From the NCBI GenBank assembly GCA_016865865.1, contig VGOC01000010.1, positions 1 to 55,801 of the forward strand: a DNA stretch of 55,801 bases. The letters are read 5' to 3'. The stretch's first letter is position 1, and each line of letters opens with the position of its first letter. Source of the stretch: Chloroflexota bacterium. GTDB lineage: Bacteria; Chloroflexota; Anaerolineae; Anaerolineales; UBA11858. Positions 16,112 to 24,699 of the stretch are shown piece after piece. The notes under the pieces were generated by a model that was not told the DNA's origin, ran no database searches, and saw only the letters and a list, made by a program, of their open reading frames with translations. Position numbers and translations under genes: made by a program.

Positions 16112-17044
16112 TCAGCACTCTTTTTGGAACCGAGGGTCTTGTTCGATGGTCAGGCGCAGGCCGGCTTCCAGAGATACCTGGGGGTGATAGTCTAGTTTAT
16201 CTTTCGCCAGGCCCAAATCGGCGCACATGCGCTCAACTCCCGAGTCGGAACGCGGGTTGAAAATAGTTTCGGCTTGGCTGTTGGTCAGCTCGATGACCAA
16301 ACGTCCCAATCCGCGCACGCTGGTTTCTGTGCCGCTGCCGACGTTGATAACCTGCCCGTCTATCGAAGGCGCGGTCGCTGTTGCGATCATCGCCCTGACG
16401 ACGTCGGCGATATATACATAGTCGCGGGTTTGACTGCCGTCTCCATGGATCACGATGCTGCCGTTACGTATGGCCTGGTGTAGGAAGTTGGGGATCACCG
16501 GAGGGTGGGAAGGTGGTAAGTGCTGACCGGGGCCATAGGCATTGAACACCCGAAGACTGACCGTTTCGATCCCCCAAAGCTGGCCGATGGTGCGCACGTA
16601 GTATTCAGAGGAGAGCTTGGAGACGGCGTAAGGTGAGTCTGGAGATGGGGTGAGGTTCTCCTTTAGAGGTTGTTTTGCTTGCCCCCCGTAGACCGCTCCT
16701 GAAGAGATGAATACCACCCGTCGAACTCCCACATCGCGCATGGCTTCCATCAGGCTGACGGTGCCGCCCACATTCACGGCATTGTACTCGCGTGGATACA
16801 GAACCGACTCCGATACCGAAACACGCGCAGCCAGGTGATAAACGCAGTCCACGTTTTGGAGAAGCGTCCACAGCTTCGGGCGGTCGTTGACGTCGCCGCG
16901 TGTGAAATGAACGCCTTTGTCCAGCGCATTGGGATCGCCTTTCGATAGGTCGTCGAGTCCGCGCACTTGATGCCCGTCGAGGGCCAACTGATTGGCTAAG
17001 GCCGACCCTAAAAAACCGGCCGCGCCGGTGATGAGGAAGTTCAT
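16112..17044 (-). CDS. NAD-dependent epimerase/dehydratase (UDP-glucose 4-epimerase-like)
   Basis: 310 residues, extended SDR fold. The NAD-binding GAAGFLG motif opens the protein, and the catalytic Y-A-V-S-K (YxxxK) follows with an upstream S-S-G-A-V-Y-G strand. The family interconverts or dehydrates nucleotide sugars; the exact substrate is undetermined. I chose ATG at 17044 because the Rossmann strand M-N-F-L-I-T-G starts there. The 34-codon extension upstream has no homologous look. Confidence 0.88.
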   Translation of the reverse strand: MNFLITGAAGFLGSALANQLALDGHQVRGLDDLSKGDPNALDKGVHFTRGDVNDRPKLWTLLQNVDCVYHLAARVSVSESVLYPREYNAVNVGGTVSLMEAMRDVGVRRVVFISSGAVYGGQAKQPLKENLTPSPDSPYAVSKLSSEYYVRTIGQLWGIETVSLRVFNAYGPGQHLPPSHPPVIPNFLHQAIRNGSIVIHGDGSQTRDYVYIADVVRAMIATATAPSIDGQVINVGSGTETSVRGLGRLVIELTNSQAETIFNPRSDSGVERMCADLGLAKDKLDYHPQVSLEAGLRLTIEQDPRFQKEC

Positions 17045-17134
17045 AGTTGGTGTTTTCCGCTCATTGTCGAAGGATTTGATGATTATAGCATGGGTTCGAT
17101 GTATCAAGTTTAGAATTGGCGAACTATTTTTGAG

Positions 17135-17163
17135 TTGCATCGCCATTCTTCGTATGCTATGAT
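17135..17163 (+). promoter_or_regulatory. Sigma-70-type promoter for the TIR-NACHT gene
   Basis: TTGCAT, 17 bases, TATGAT. It lies about 80 bases before the ATG, in the divergent gap between the epimerase and the TIR-NACHT gene. No operator was recognised. Confidence 0.5.
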
Positions 17164-17242
17164 AGTATCAACTCATCAATAGGCTGTTGTTTAGGTGAGA
17201 GTTTGTTGAGCAAGATAGGGGTATCTCTATGAGGGCGTTAGT

Positions 17243-20200
17243 ATGATTAATTTTCATCCCATTGAAGTTTTTCTTTCCTACTCTCGCAATGATAAAGTGC
17301 ATTGTGAAAGATTGATTTCACACTTATCTCATCTAGAAAAACAAAGCCTTATTCGACTATGGTGCGATCTAGATATTCCAGCAGGCGGGGAATGGGGTGG
17401 AGAAATCAGTAAGCATTTAGAGTCCGCACAACTCATTCTGCTCTTGATTAGCGCGAATTTCTATAGATCGAAATACTGTTATAGCACTGAGATGAAACGC
17501 GCTCTTGAGCGACATGAAGCTGGTGAAGCGCTTGTGATCCCTATCATTCTACATCATTGCGATTGGGAAAACGAACCATTTGCTAAACTACAAGTGTTGC
17601 CAGAGAAAGGGAAGCCGATTACATCTTGGGATGATCATGATGAAGCCTTTAAGAATGTTGTTCAGGGTATTCGAGAAGCCATTCGTGAATTACGAAAAGA
17701 TGAAATGGAGGCAGAAGAGAACTACCGAAGGGCAATAATTACGAGATATGAAAAGTTGGATTTTCTGGGTTTACCTCTGGTCAGCGGTGCAGTATTAGTA
17801 AACGATATATTCGTGCAACTTCAAGGGAGTCTTCTGCCTACAGAAGAAATTGATGAGAAAGGGAGAAAGGTTTTCAGGGGTAAAGACAGCACACCTGTGT
17901 GGATCATTCAAGCAGTTCAAGATAACCCATACTTAGTAATCCTTGGTGGTATAGGCAGTGGCAAAACTGCATTATTGCAATATCTGGCTGTAAACACTGC
18001 TCAGAGAGAATTAAGGCGACTGTGGGAGAAAGATGATGATAAGGATTGGTTACCCGTTTTCCTTAACTTGGGCGATTTTCCTATGAAAACTTGTGCTGAA
18101 GAAAGTGACAAGAGTTTGCTTGAATATTTATACGCTCAGACTTATAAAAATTTTGGTCTTCAATTGCCACTCGACTTCTTTGAAAAAGCATTACGCGAAA
18201 AAAGATGTCTTTTTATGTTAGACGGTTTGGATGAAATAAGACCACGAAGACAACGAGGAGAAATTCGCGACAAAATCCGAGTTATTTTAAATCAGTATCC
18301 TGGTAATCGCTGGGTGGTGGCTTCCCGCATCAATGATTATGAATTTGTATCGTTTCGAGGTGAAAACTTCGAGCACTTCGTGCTGCTGCCATTCACCAAT
18401 GAAGACACTTACGAATACGTTCACAAATATTACAAACATCAAGAACATAACTTGGAACAACGCGATCAAGGAATTAAGAATCTAATTAACACAATTGAGC
18501 ATGAGCCTACAGCTCGGGATTTGGCGAGAATCCCTCTGTTATTGGCTGTTATAGTCTTGGTTTATCGTGCTAAGAACAATCTTCCCGGTGAAAGGATTAG
18601 TTTAATCGAGACTTTAGTAAACACTCTGATAACGAGTTGGGAACAAGATAGCAAGAGGATACCCGAAGATGTAGCAAATCATCCTACCTATCAACATCGA
18701 GAACAGTTATTAGAACATTTGGCTTTTGAATTGCATATAAAAGAAGTAGAGCGAATATCTCGGGTGCATTTGGAACAAATCTTGGCTGAGTGCTTGGCAG
18801 GCCTTGATTACGGATTGTATCCTACTTCGAGTGCTGCTCTACCACATGGGAAATTTTTCCTTGATTACATTATTCAGCGTACAGGGATATTAGTGGAGGA
18901 TCATCAAAGAAGCATCAAGTTTCTGCATACAATATTTAAATATTACTTAGCCGCACAAAAAATAGCTAGGCGTTCAAAGTACGGCTTAGATGGTGTTGAC
19001 GTCGCTTGGGTGGAGATAAAAGAACATTTGCACGATGCTCACTGGCGAGAAGTGGTCTTGCTGTTGTTGGGAATATTAGGGAATGAGGATGAGCAGTATT
19101 CAAAAGAACTGATGCAAATGATATTGCATGCTGGCAGGGACGATTCATTTGAACCTGTTTTACACAGGCATTTATATTTATGTGCCAGCGCGTTAGCTTA
19201 TGGAGTGCCCGTTCCCTACGATTTGCGAAGTGAGATTATTGACAAATTACTCAACATCATTCAAGAGCGGCCAGTATGGGAGAAGGTGGATGTGTTTGAG
19301 GCTTTTCGTCCCATGGGTAGCGATCCACAAGTGATTGATCTTCTGTATACTGTTTCAAGAAATTACCAGGTAGACCCCTGGGCGCGGATGATGGCTGCTC
19401 ACACTTTAGGAATCTTAGGGCAGATCAATTATGCATTTCCTGTATCTTTGGATATTGCAAAGGATAGTAATATTGATCCAAATATTCGTATGGCTGCTGC
19501 CTTGGATTTATTATATTTTGGCAGGGTCAATGAAGCTGAATCTATATTTTTTGCCCTGAAAGATTATCCATTTTCATCTAAAGCAATGCGGTTAGATGTG
19601 AAATTAATTTTGTATGTTAGGAACATGATGAAGCACCAAGCTATTCCCATCTCAGACAGTTTTGTGGCTAATTTCCTTGATGAAGCCTCAGCTCCTCATA
19701 TACCATTGAGCACGCAACAAGCAGTTTATTCCCTAATTAAAAGCTTGATGAAGAAAGCCGGTAGTGCTGGTGTTGAGTTATTGATGGAATTAGTTACAGC
19801 CCCACATTCATCATCTAATGTTAGGCAAGCAGTTATCCAAATATTGGTTGACCTTGGTCATGATGATATCAGCTTCATTCAAATACTCGGTGATTTTGTT
19901 CAAGATACATCTGATGATCTAAATGTGCGTTTAGCCGCAGCAAATGCATTAATTGATATGGAAATGGCTGAGGAGTTTATTGGTTTATTCGAGGATAGGA
20001 TGCCAAAACCCGAAGAAGGAGACTGGGATTTGGTGGTCGCGAAAGCGTATCTAGTTATGAATAGAGTTGAAGATGCTATCCAAATGTACTTGGGCGTTAT
20101 TGACGATTCTTCTGCACATGCTTGGATTCGTTTAACAGCGATGATTGCTGTTGGCAGTTTAGGACATCTAGAGAAAGCTTCTGATGTATTGTTAGATTTG

Positions 20201-20479
20201 GCACAAAACCCCAAAATGGATGAAATGATACGTATTCGTGCTGTACAGGTTTTGGTACAATTGGGGTTTGATGAGTCAACCATACTTCAAAGTTTGCACA
20301 AATTGGTTCAGGATACAAATGAAACGGTCAATCTTCGTTGTGCCACTGCTCAAACATTGGGGCAGCTGGGGGAAATTGATAAGACAGCTCATGTGCTCCT
20401 TGAGTTGGTTCAAGACACACAGGTTGATGATAGAGTACGCGGGGAAGTTTATCAAAGTATAAAACGACTAATGGGGTAA
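17243..20479 (+). CDS. TIR-NACHT-HEAT protein (NLR-like, probable antiphage defence)
   Basis: 1078 residues. An N-terminal TIR domain (about 5-150) opens F-L-S-Y-S-R-N-D, with E83 (Y-S-T-E-M) at the position of the NADase glutamate of active bacterial TIRs. A NACHT ATPase follows (about 225-575) with Walker A GGIGSGKT (235-242) and Walker B LFMLDGLDE (323-331). The NACHT module ends in a winged-helix-like F-L-H-x-x-F-K-Y-Y-L-A-A segment. From about 600 to the end are leucine-rich helical repeats of HEAT/ARM type (D-x-x-V-R-x-x-A-A-x-A-L). This is the STAND/NLR layout: the repeats sense a trigger, NACHT oligomerises, and TIR degrades NAD+. Defence is inferred from family knowledge. Base composition is clearly more A+T-rich than its neighbours, suggesting transfer. 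Confidence 0.9.
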   Translation: MINFHPIEVFLSYSRNDKVHCERLISHLSHLEKQSLIRLWCDLDIPAGGEWGGEISKHLESAQLILLLISANFYRSKYCYSTEMKRALERHEAGEALVIPIILHHCDWENEPFAKLQVLPEKGKPITSWDDHDEAFKNVVQGIREAIRELRKDEMEAEENYRRAIITRYEKLDFLGLPLVSGAVLVNDIFVQLQGSLLPTEEIDEKGRKVFRGKDSTPVWIIQAVQDNPYLVILGGIGSGKTALLQYLAVNTAQRELRRLWEKDDDKDWLPVFLNLGDFPMKTCAEESDKSLLEYLYAQTYKNFGLQLPLDFFEKALREKRCLFMLDGLDEIRPRRQRGEIRDKIRVILNQYPGNRWVVASRINDYEFVSFRGENFEHFVLLPFTNEDTYEYVHKYYKHQEHNLEQRDQGIKNLINTIEHEPTARDLARIPLLLAVIVLVYRAKNNLPGERISLIETLVNTLITSWEQDSKRIPEDVANHPTYQHREQLLEHLAFELHIKEVERISRVHLEQILAECLAGLDYGLYPTSSAALPHGKFFLDYIIQRTGILVEDHQRSIKFLHTIFKYYLAAQKIARRSKYGLDGVDVAWVEIKEHLHDAHWREVVLLLLGILGNEDEQYSKELMQMILHAGRDDSFEPVLHRHLYLCASALAYGVPVPYDLRSEIIDKLLNIIQERPVWEKVDVFEAFRPMGSDPQVIDLLYTVSRNYQVDPWARMMAAHTLGILGQINYAFPVSLDIAKDSNIDPNIRMAAALDLLYFGRVNEAESIFFALKDYPFSSKAMRLDVKLILYVRNMMKHQAIPISDSFVANFLDEASAPHIPLSTQQAVYSLIKSLMKKAGSAGVELLMELVTAPHSSSNVRQAVIQILVDLGHDDISFIQILGDFVQDTSDDLNVRLAAANALIDMEMAEEFIGLFEDRMPKPEEGDWDLVVAKAYLVMNRVEDAIQMYLGVIDDSSAHAWIRLTAMIAVGSLGHLEKASDVLLDLAQNPKMDEMIRIRAVQVLVQLGFDESTILQSLHKLVQDTNETVNLRCATAQTLGQLGEIDKTAHVLLELVQDTQVDDRVRGEVYQSIKRLMG

Positions 20480-20517
20480 TTATGGCGATTGGTTATGAAA
20501 ATGAGGCAATTTTGCCC

Positions 20518-20545
20518 TTGACAGAACGCATGTTCTATTTATAAT
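20518..20545 (+). promoter_or_regulatory. Consensus promoter with a LexA-type box in the spacer
   Basis: TTGACA (20518-20523), 16 bases, TATAAT (20540-20545). The spacer contains GAACGCATGTTC (20524-20535), which matches the Gram-positive LexA/DinR box GAACRNRYGTTC. A bound repressor there would block RNA polymerase. It lies just behind the TIR-NACHT gene and about 220 bases before the next small gene. Confidence 0.6.
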
Positions 20546-20558
20546 GCGATCAACAAAA

Positions 20559-20594
20559 AATGGCGCTACGTGATATAGGTGTGGTAGCGCCATT
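20559..20594. other. Eleven-base-pair hairpin downstream of the LexA-type promoter
   Basis: AATGGCGCTAC pairs perfectly with GTAGCGCCATT around a 14-base loop. A-rich sequence precedes it, so it reads as an intrinsic terminator on the minus strand. On the plus strand it would be the 5' end of the transcript from the promoter at 20518. The rest of 20595-20771 holds no convincing gene; an 18-codon frame at 20625-20681 lacks a good binding site. Confidence 0.55.
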
Positions 20595-20771
20595 ACCCAA
20601 TCCACTCGGTCGTGGCTTTAGGCATGTACATTATATCAAGAGATGATCCACTTGCAAGAATTGCATTAATGGAACTCTAATTCCTGGTTAATGCTGTTAT
20701 GGGATTCCCTAAGTATACTGATGCGCTTGTTTAGAGCCACCCTCCGGCAAAACCAATAGAAGGAGTTAATA

Positions 20772-20996
20772 ATGACAAAAGTAATAATAATACAGGGTGG
20801 CAGCCTGGAAAGCTATTACGAGCAGACCATGGATTATCTTCATGCCAAGTATCATATATATCCATCAAATCTCCTCGATCTACCTGTATCACCGGAAGAG
20901 GAAAGTCTTATGGGATATTTTGAGAAACTAGCCAGTAATATCGCCGCGGAAGCGGATTACGATACCAACGTGCCATTAGGTAAGCTTGTGATTTGA
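20772..20996 (+). CDS. Small hypothetical protein behind the LexA-type promoter
   Basis: 74 residues, beginning M-T-K-V-I-I-I-Q-G-G-S-L-E-S-Y-Y-E-Q. A strong AAGGAG site stands 7 bases before the ATG and an intrinsic terminator follows, so it is likely a real gene. The sequence is soluble and mixed alpha/beta in look, with no known motif and no membrane segment. The nearest promoter visible upstream is the LexA-type one, which would make it damage-inducible. Function unknown. Confidence 0.6.
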   Translation: MTKVIIIQGGSLESYYEQTMDYLHAKYHIYPSNLLDLPVSPEEESLMGYFEKLASNIAAEADYDTNVPLGKLVI

Positions 20997-21037
20997 TCAT
21001 CGATTTAAGTACTATACATGCACGATTGCAATCCAGC

Positions 21038-21068
21038 AACGACCATCAACATAGATGGTCGTTTTTTC
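21038..21068 (+). terminator. Intrinsic terminator
   Basis: AACGACCATC / GATGGTCGTT with a 6-base loop, followed by TTTTTT. It closes the transcription unit of the 74-residue protein gene. Confidence 0.85.
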
Positions 21069-21159
21069 TTAGGAAATCTGAGAGATTCTATATTGTCAGG
21101 GAGAATAAGTATTGGTAGATTATAGGGGCTTTTCGAACAAATCTCGAGAGGAACAACCC

Positions 21160-22470
21160 ATGCTCCGAAAACGTATCCAGCTAAGCCTGGTTCATATGGC
21201 GGTCACGATGACCCTTGTGCCAATCAATAGCACCCTCAATCGCGTGATGATCAAAGAGTTAGCGATATCAGCAACTTTGGTCGCAATAATGGCTTCGCTA
21301 CCGTATCTGCTCTCACCCATCCAGGTGTACATCGGCGCTCATTCCGACCGCCATCACTATTTTGGACTACGTCGGACACCGTATATCCTATCAGGACTGA
21401 TTTTATGCGTGGCCGGAGTCTCTTTGTCTCCACTCGTAGCTTTCGTGCTGGCTGAGAATTTCTGGTCAGGTATCCTCGTGGGGATTCTGGCCTTCGGCGC
21501 GTGGGGCATGGGGTACAATCTGGCTGCTGTCTCCTATTTGTCCCTGGCCTCGGAAATCTCCGGAAAAACAAGCCGCGGCAGGACGATTGCGGTGATGTGG
21601 TTTATGATGATCCTCGGAATAATCTTTACGGCGACTGCCGTTGCTCGGATTGTTGATCCATACACCCCTCAAGCTTTGAAAACATCTTTCCAATGGGTGG
21701 GAGGAGCAGCCTTGATCCTGGGCTTGATCGGGTTGCTCTGGCTCGAGCCGAGGGAGACAATAGTTGACACAGATACAGACACGGAAACTCGCTTCACCTG
21801 GCTACAGATGATCCAGGCGGTTATGAATAACCCTCAGGCGCGCCGGTTTTTCTGTTACTTGATCCTTCTGCTGGTAGCCATCCTGGGCCAGGATATTCTG
21901 CTGGAGCCATTTGCCGGCGAGGCCTTCGAGATGTCCGTCACCGAGACAACCCGCATTACTTCCATTTGGGGCATCTACGTTTTGCTGGCTCTGTTATTGA
22001 CAGGCTGGTTGGAAACCCGCCTAGATAAACGCACCCTGGCAGCGTGGGGCGGTCGGGCGGTGCTGGCCGGTTTCGCGATGATTACTGTCAGCGGATTTGC
22101 CCTTCGATCTGATATCTTCTATGCGGGATTGATATTGTTAGGATTGGGCACTGGCGTTGCCACAGTCTCGAATCTATCCCTGATGTTGGATATGACCGTC
22201 GAAGGGCAGGTGGGACTCTATATTGGGGCCTGGGGGATGGCCAATGCTATCTCGAGGTTGATCGGCTCGATTTTAGGCGGCGCAGTTCGTGATATGATCC
22301 GCCTGGCGACTGGCGACTCCATTCTGGGATATGGGGTGGTTTTTACCTCGATGGGCGTCATGGTGTTGATCACTCTCATCCTGTTGAGACAGATAGATGT
22401 AAATGCGTTTCGCAAGCAGGCTGAGGATATCTCGGTGATAGAACGCGCCGCGCTTTCAGGGGACGCATAG
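21160..22470 (+). CDS. BCD/PucC-family major facilitator transporter
   Basis: 436 residues with about 12 membrane helices. The opening LRKRIQLSLVHM, the S-T-L-N-R-V-M segment and the G-x-x-S-D loop with R-R-T-P-Y-I match the BCD (bacteriochlorophyll delivery, PucC/LhaA-like) branch of the MFS. In phototrophs this family is linked to antenna assembly; members in non-phototrophs have no established substrate, and no photosynthesis gene is seen here. I chose ATG at 21160 with GAGAGGA upstream; a TTG at 21112 with AGGGAGA is an alternative adding 16 residues. An HTH regulator follows after 24 bases. Confidence 0.8.
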   Translation: MLRKRIQLSLVHMAVTMTLVPINSTLNRVMIKELAISATLVAIMASLPYLLSPIQVYIGAHSDRHHYFGLRRTPYILSGLILCVAGVSLSPLVAFVLAENFWSGILVGILAFGAWGMGYNLAAVSYLSLASEISGKTSRGRTIAVMWFMMILGIIFTATAVARIVDPYTPQALKTSFQWVGGAALILGLIGLLWLEPRETIVDTDTDTETRFTWLQMIQAVMNNPQARRFFCYLILLLVAILGQDILLEPFAGEAFEMSVTETTRITSIWGIYVLLALLLTGWLETRLDKRTLAAWGGRAVLAGFAMITVSGFALRSDIFYAGLILLGLGTGVATVSNLSLMLDMTVEGQVGLYIGAWGMANAISRLIGSILGGAVRDMIRLATGDSILGYGVVFTSMGVMVLITLILLRQIDVNAFRKQAEDISVIERAALSGDA

Positions 22471-22494
22471 ATCCTGAGATGTTTGGAGAAACTT

Positions 22495-23121
22495 ATGGCA
22501 TCTGAATGGTTGAGTTTAGGTGAGGTAGCCAGAGAATTAGGAGTTCACCCCAGCACGGTGCGCAATTGGGCCAATCTGGGGAGCATCCCAGTTCACCGCA
22601 CCCCTGGCGGGCACCGTCGTTTCCGCCGTGATGAGGTCGAACTCTGGAGGTTGGCTCACCAGGCCAGCACCCCAGATGAGGCTCAACTGGTAGTCACAAC
22701 GGCCTTACAGCGCACGCGCCTGCAAGTTGGCGAGGGGCGACTAGAGAATGAGGCCTGGTTCAGGAAACTAAATCAAGATGCGCGCAAGCAGTATCGCCTC
22801 AGTGGCCGCTCGATGATGCAGAGTTTGAGCGCCTATCTGACCTCAGCGGACGACAAGGGCGCTGAAGCTGAGGCGCGCGCCCTGGGGTATGAATATGCCG
22901 TCAGGGCGCGCAGATGCGATCTGAGCATCATGGAAGCTGCCCAGGCTTTCTTGTTCTTCCGAACCAGCCTCTTAGATGCCATGTATGGCGTCTACGAGTC
23001 GGCTACTGTACAGTCGCCGTTTGTGTGGAGCAACCTGTTTCGTCGCATCATCGCATTCACGGATCGCGTAATGATGACCCTTTTGGAAACCTACATGGCC
23101 TTCGATCGCAATAATCGTTGA
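22495..23121 (+). CDS. MerR/excisionase-type HTH regulator with an RsbRD-like C-terminal domain
   Basis: 208 residues. An N-terminal winged HTH (about 4-55) has the MerR/BldC signature L-G-E-V-A-R-E-L-G-V-H-P-S-T-V-R-N-W followed by R-T-P-G-G-H-R-R-F. The C-terminal helical domain (about 80-205) resembles RsbRD N-terminal sensory domains. I chose ATG at 22495 with GGAG 7 bases upstream. It directly follows the transporter gene and probably shares its transcript, so it may regulate it. Confidence 0.75.
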   Translation: MASEWLSLGEVARELGVHPSTVRNWANLGSIPVHRTPGGHRRFRRDEVELWRLAHQASTPDEAQLVVTTALQRTRLQVGEGRLENEAWFRKLNQDARKQYRLSGRSMMQSLSAYLTSADDKGAEAEARALGYEYAVRARRCDLSIMEAAQAFLFFRTSLLDAMYGVYESATVQSPFVWSNLFRRIIAFTDRVMMTLLETYMAFDRNNR

Positions 23122-23247
23122 TGCTATTCGCGATCGTACATTGAAAGTCGCTCCCCATTGTTTTAACGCGAATGACGCTGATGAGCGACTTTCGCGAATG
23201 GATAGTCTCCATCTTGAGTGTTGCCTTCTGGTTGAGTATAGATTCGG

Positions 23248-23406
23248 ACCGCCAAGACGCCAAGAGCGCTAAGGAAAAGGCGAATATTCATAATCAGTAG
23301 ATCACGAAAAAGATCATAAGCCCGTCCCCGGGCGACCCGATGACGGGCCTTTGATCCTGGTTTTGTGAAGTACTGATAATCTTTGCGTCCTTTGCGTCTT
23401 AGCGGT
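23248..23406. repeat. Intergenic inverted-repeat element with a terminator-like core
   Basis: The ends ACCGCCAAGACGCCAAG and (inverted) ACCGCTAAGACGCAAAG frame about 159 bases. Inside is a hairpin AAGCCCGTC...GACGGGC(CTTT) at 23318-23351, which may terminate the HTH gene. The gap 23122-23498 holds nothing else I can support. No target duplication was found. Confidence 0.6.
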
Positions 23407-23498
23407 GAAATCTAGTGACCTTTTAGATGATATCTCGGTGGCGCCTCCGAGTTCTTTTGTGGTAAGATTGCCACATCAAATTACTGCTTCGAGGATGT

Positions 23499-23867
23499 AT
23501 GGACGAAAAGATTACAATCATCGAGGGACCATCACCAATTTTCGAGTTGCTTCCCGAACTCTGGGTGCATGGGTTGGTGGAGAGTACTCTGCAAGCTGAA
23601 GTTGTTGCGACACGTTTACGGACTTTCGATGGCAGCGCGCTTGTCGAACGTTGTCAGCGCGCCTGGCGGAAGGGGCGAACCATTTATCTGGAATACCGCA
23701 CTGCGGATGGCTTGTTGGACGAAGTGCCCATCGTTGCCGCTCGTAACATGGCAACCGAAGAAGGCGATGTTCTGCTCTTGTGGGTGCGCTTTCCCGATGA
23801 CAGTATCCAGATCGGTATCGGTTACGCGGACGATGATTCTTTAAGCGACGAAGGTGACATGGATTGA
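23499..23867 (+). CDS. Conserved hypothetical protein
   Basis: 122 residues, not recognised. It is soluble, with a central strand-rich stretch (LLLWVRFPDDSIQIGIGY) and an acidic C-terminus (DDDSLSDEGDMD). A GAGGAT site precedes the ATG. A strong terminator follows 5 bases after the stop, shared with the convergent rhomboid gene. Confidence 0.6.
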   Translation: MDEKITIIEGPSPIFELLPELWVHGLVESTLQAEVVATRLRTFDGSALVERCQRAWRKGRTIYLEYRTADGLLDEVPIVAARNMATEEGDVLLLWVRFPDDSIQIGIGYADDDSLSDEGDMD

Positions 23868-23872
23868 ACTAG

Positions 23873-23904
23873 AGACCCGGCATCAACCAGAGGCCGGGTC
23901 TTTT
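23873..23904. terminator. Bidirectional terminator between convergent genes
   Basis: AGACCCGGC / GCCGGGTCT with T4 on the plus strand. It lies between the hypothetical gene (plus) and the rhomboid gene (minus), both ending within a few bases. Confidence 0.8.
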
Positions 23905-24699
23905 CTAATGGGTCATCAGATAGAGCGCGCCCGCGGCCAGGAAGACGAAGAAGCCCCCCGAAATGGCGATGGCTTTCAGGATTTGACTGTTTTCCCGCTG
24001 GTCGGTCACGGTCTGAAAGGGACAGATTCCACTGACGCTCAGCAACGGCCCGCCGAACCAGGTAAACATCGTTCCGCCGATCAGCCCCCCGACATGTCCC
24101 CAGTTATCAATGCCCGGCGAGAGGCCGATGAGCAAATTGATCGCCGCCACCCGGATGATTCTGCTCAGGGCAGAACGAGTGATGGATTCCCCAAAGAGTT
24201 TCCGATTTTGATAGACAAAGATGCCATGCGCGCCCAGCAACCCAAAGATCGCTGTCGAGGATCCCAGGGAGGGAGCCTGGGTGAACATCATCGAGAACAC
24301 ATTGCCCGCAAAACCGCTGATCGAATACAGCGCCAAAAAGCGCCACCGCCCGAAGTTGGCCTCCAGTCGCGGGCCGAACAGGTATAGCGCGTACATATTG
24401 AAGCCGATATGGATAATCGAACCGTGCAGCAGAACCGGCGTGATCAGTCGCCAGAGCTGACCAGCGGCAATCAGTTCGTTCACCTTGAGGCCTAAATACG
24501 CCGGCAGGTCGTACCCCAGCAAGGCCTCACTTCCTATCTGAAGGAGATAGATGACGGTGGATAGCCCCAGGATGGTGTATGTCACAAAGGGCGTCGGAGG
24601 AGTCCGCGGAGGCAGACTCCCACCCTGGGGAACAGGACCACGCGCAACGTCGGGGGCTGGAACATCCTGCCGGGGTGGTAGGGAGGGTTGATGATTCAC
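23905..24699 (-). CDS. Rhomboid family intramembrane serine protease
   Basis: 264 residues. A proline-rich cytoplasmic N-terminus (1-38) precedes about six membrane helices. The catalytic dyad is S148 (GSSTAIFG) and H202 (NWGHVGG), with the conserved H-x-x-x-N (HIGFN) in helix 2. Rhomboids cleave substrates within the membrane; the substrate is unknown. The start overlaps the gmk stop by four bases (ATGA). A second, distinct rhomboid lies at 36343. Confidence 0.9.
   Translation of the reverse strand: MNHQPSLPPRQDVPAPDVARGPVPQGGSLPPRTPPTPFVTYTILGLSTVIYLLQIGSEALLGYDLPAYLGLKVNELIAAGQLWRLITPVLLHGSIIHIGFNMYALYLFGPRLEANFGRWRFLALYSISGFAGNVFSMMFTQAPSLGSSTAIFGLLGAHGIFVYQNRKLFGESITRSALSRIIRVAAINLLIGLSPGIDNWGHVGGLIGGTMFTWFGGPLLSVSGICPFQTVTDQRENSQILKAIAISGGFFVFLAAGALYLMTH

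Noticed and set aside
20625-20681. 18-codon frame in the leader behind the LexA-type promoter
   Set aside because: There is no convincing ribosome binding site and composition is uninformative; it cannot be separated from chance.
21160-22470. Evidence that the organism is phototrophic
   Set aside because: BCD/PucC-type transporters also occur in non-phototrophs, and no pigment or reaction-centre gene is visible.
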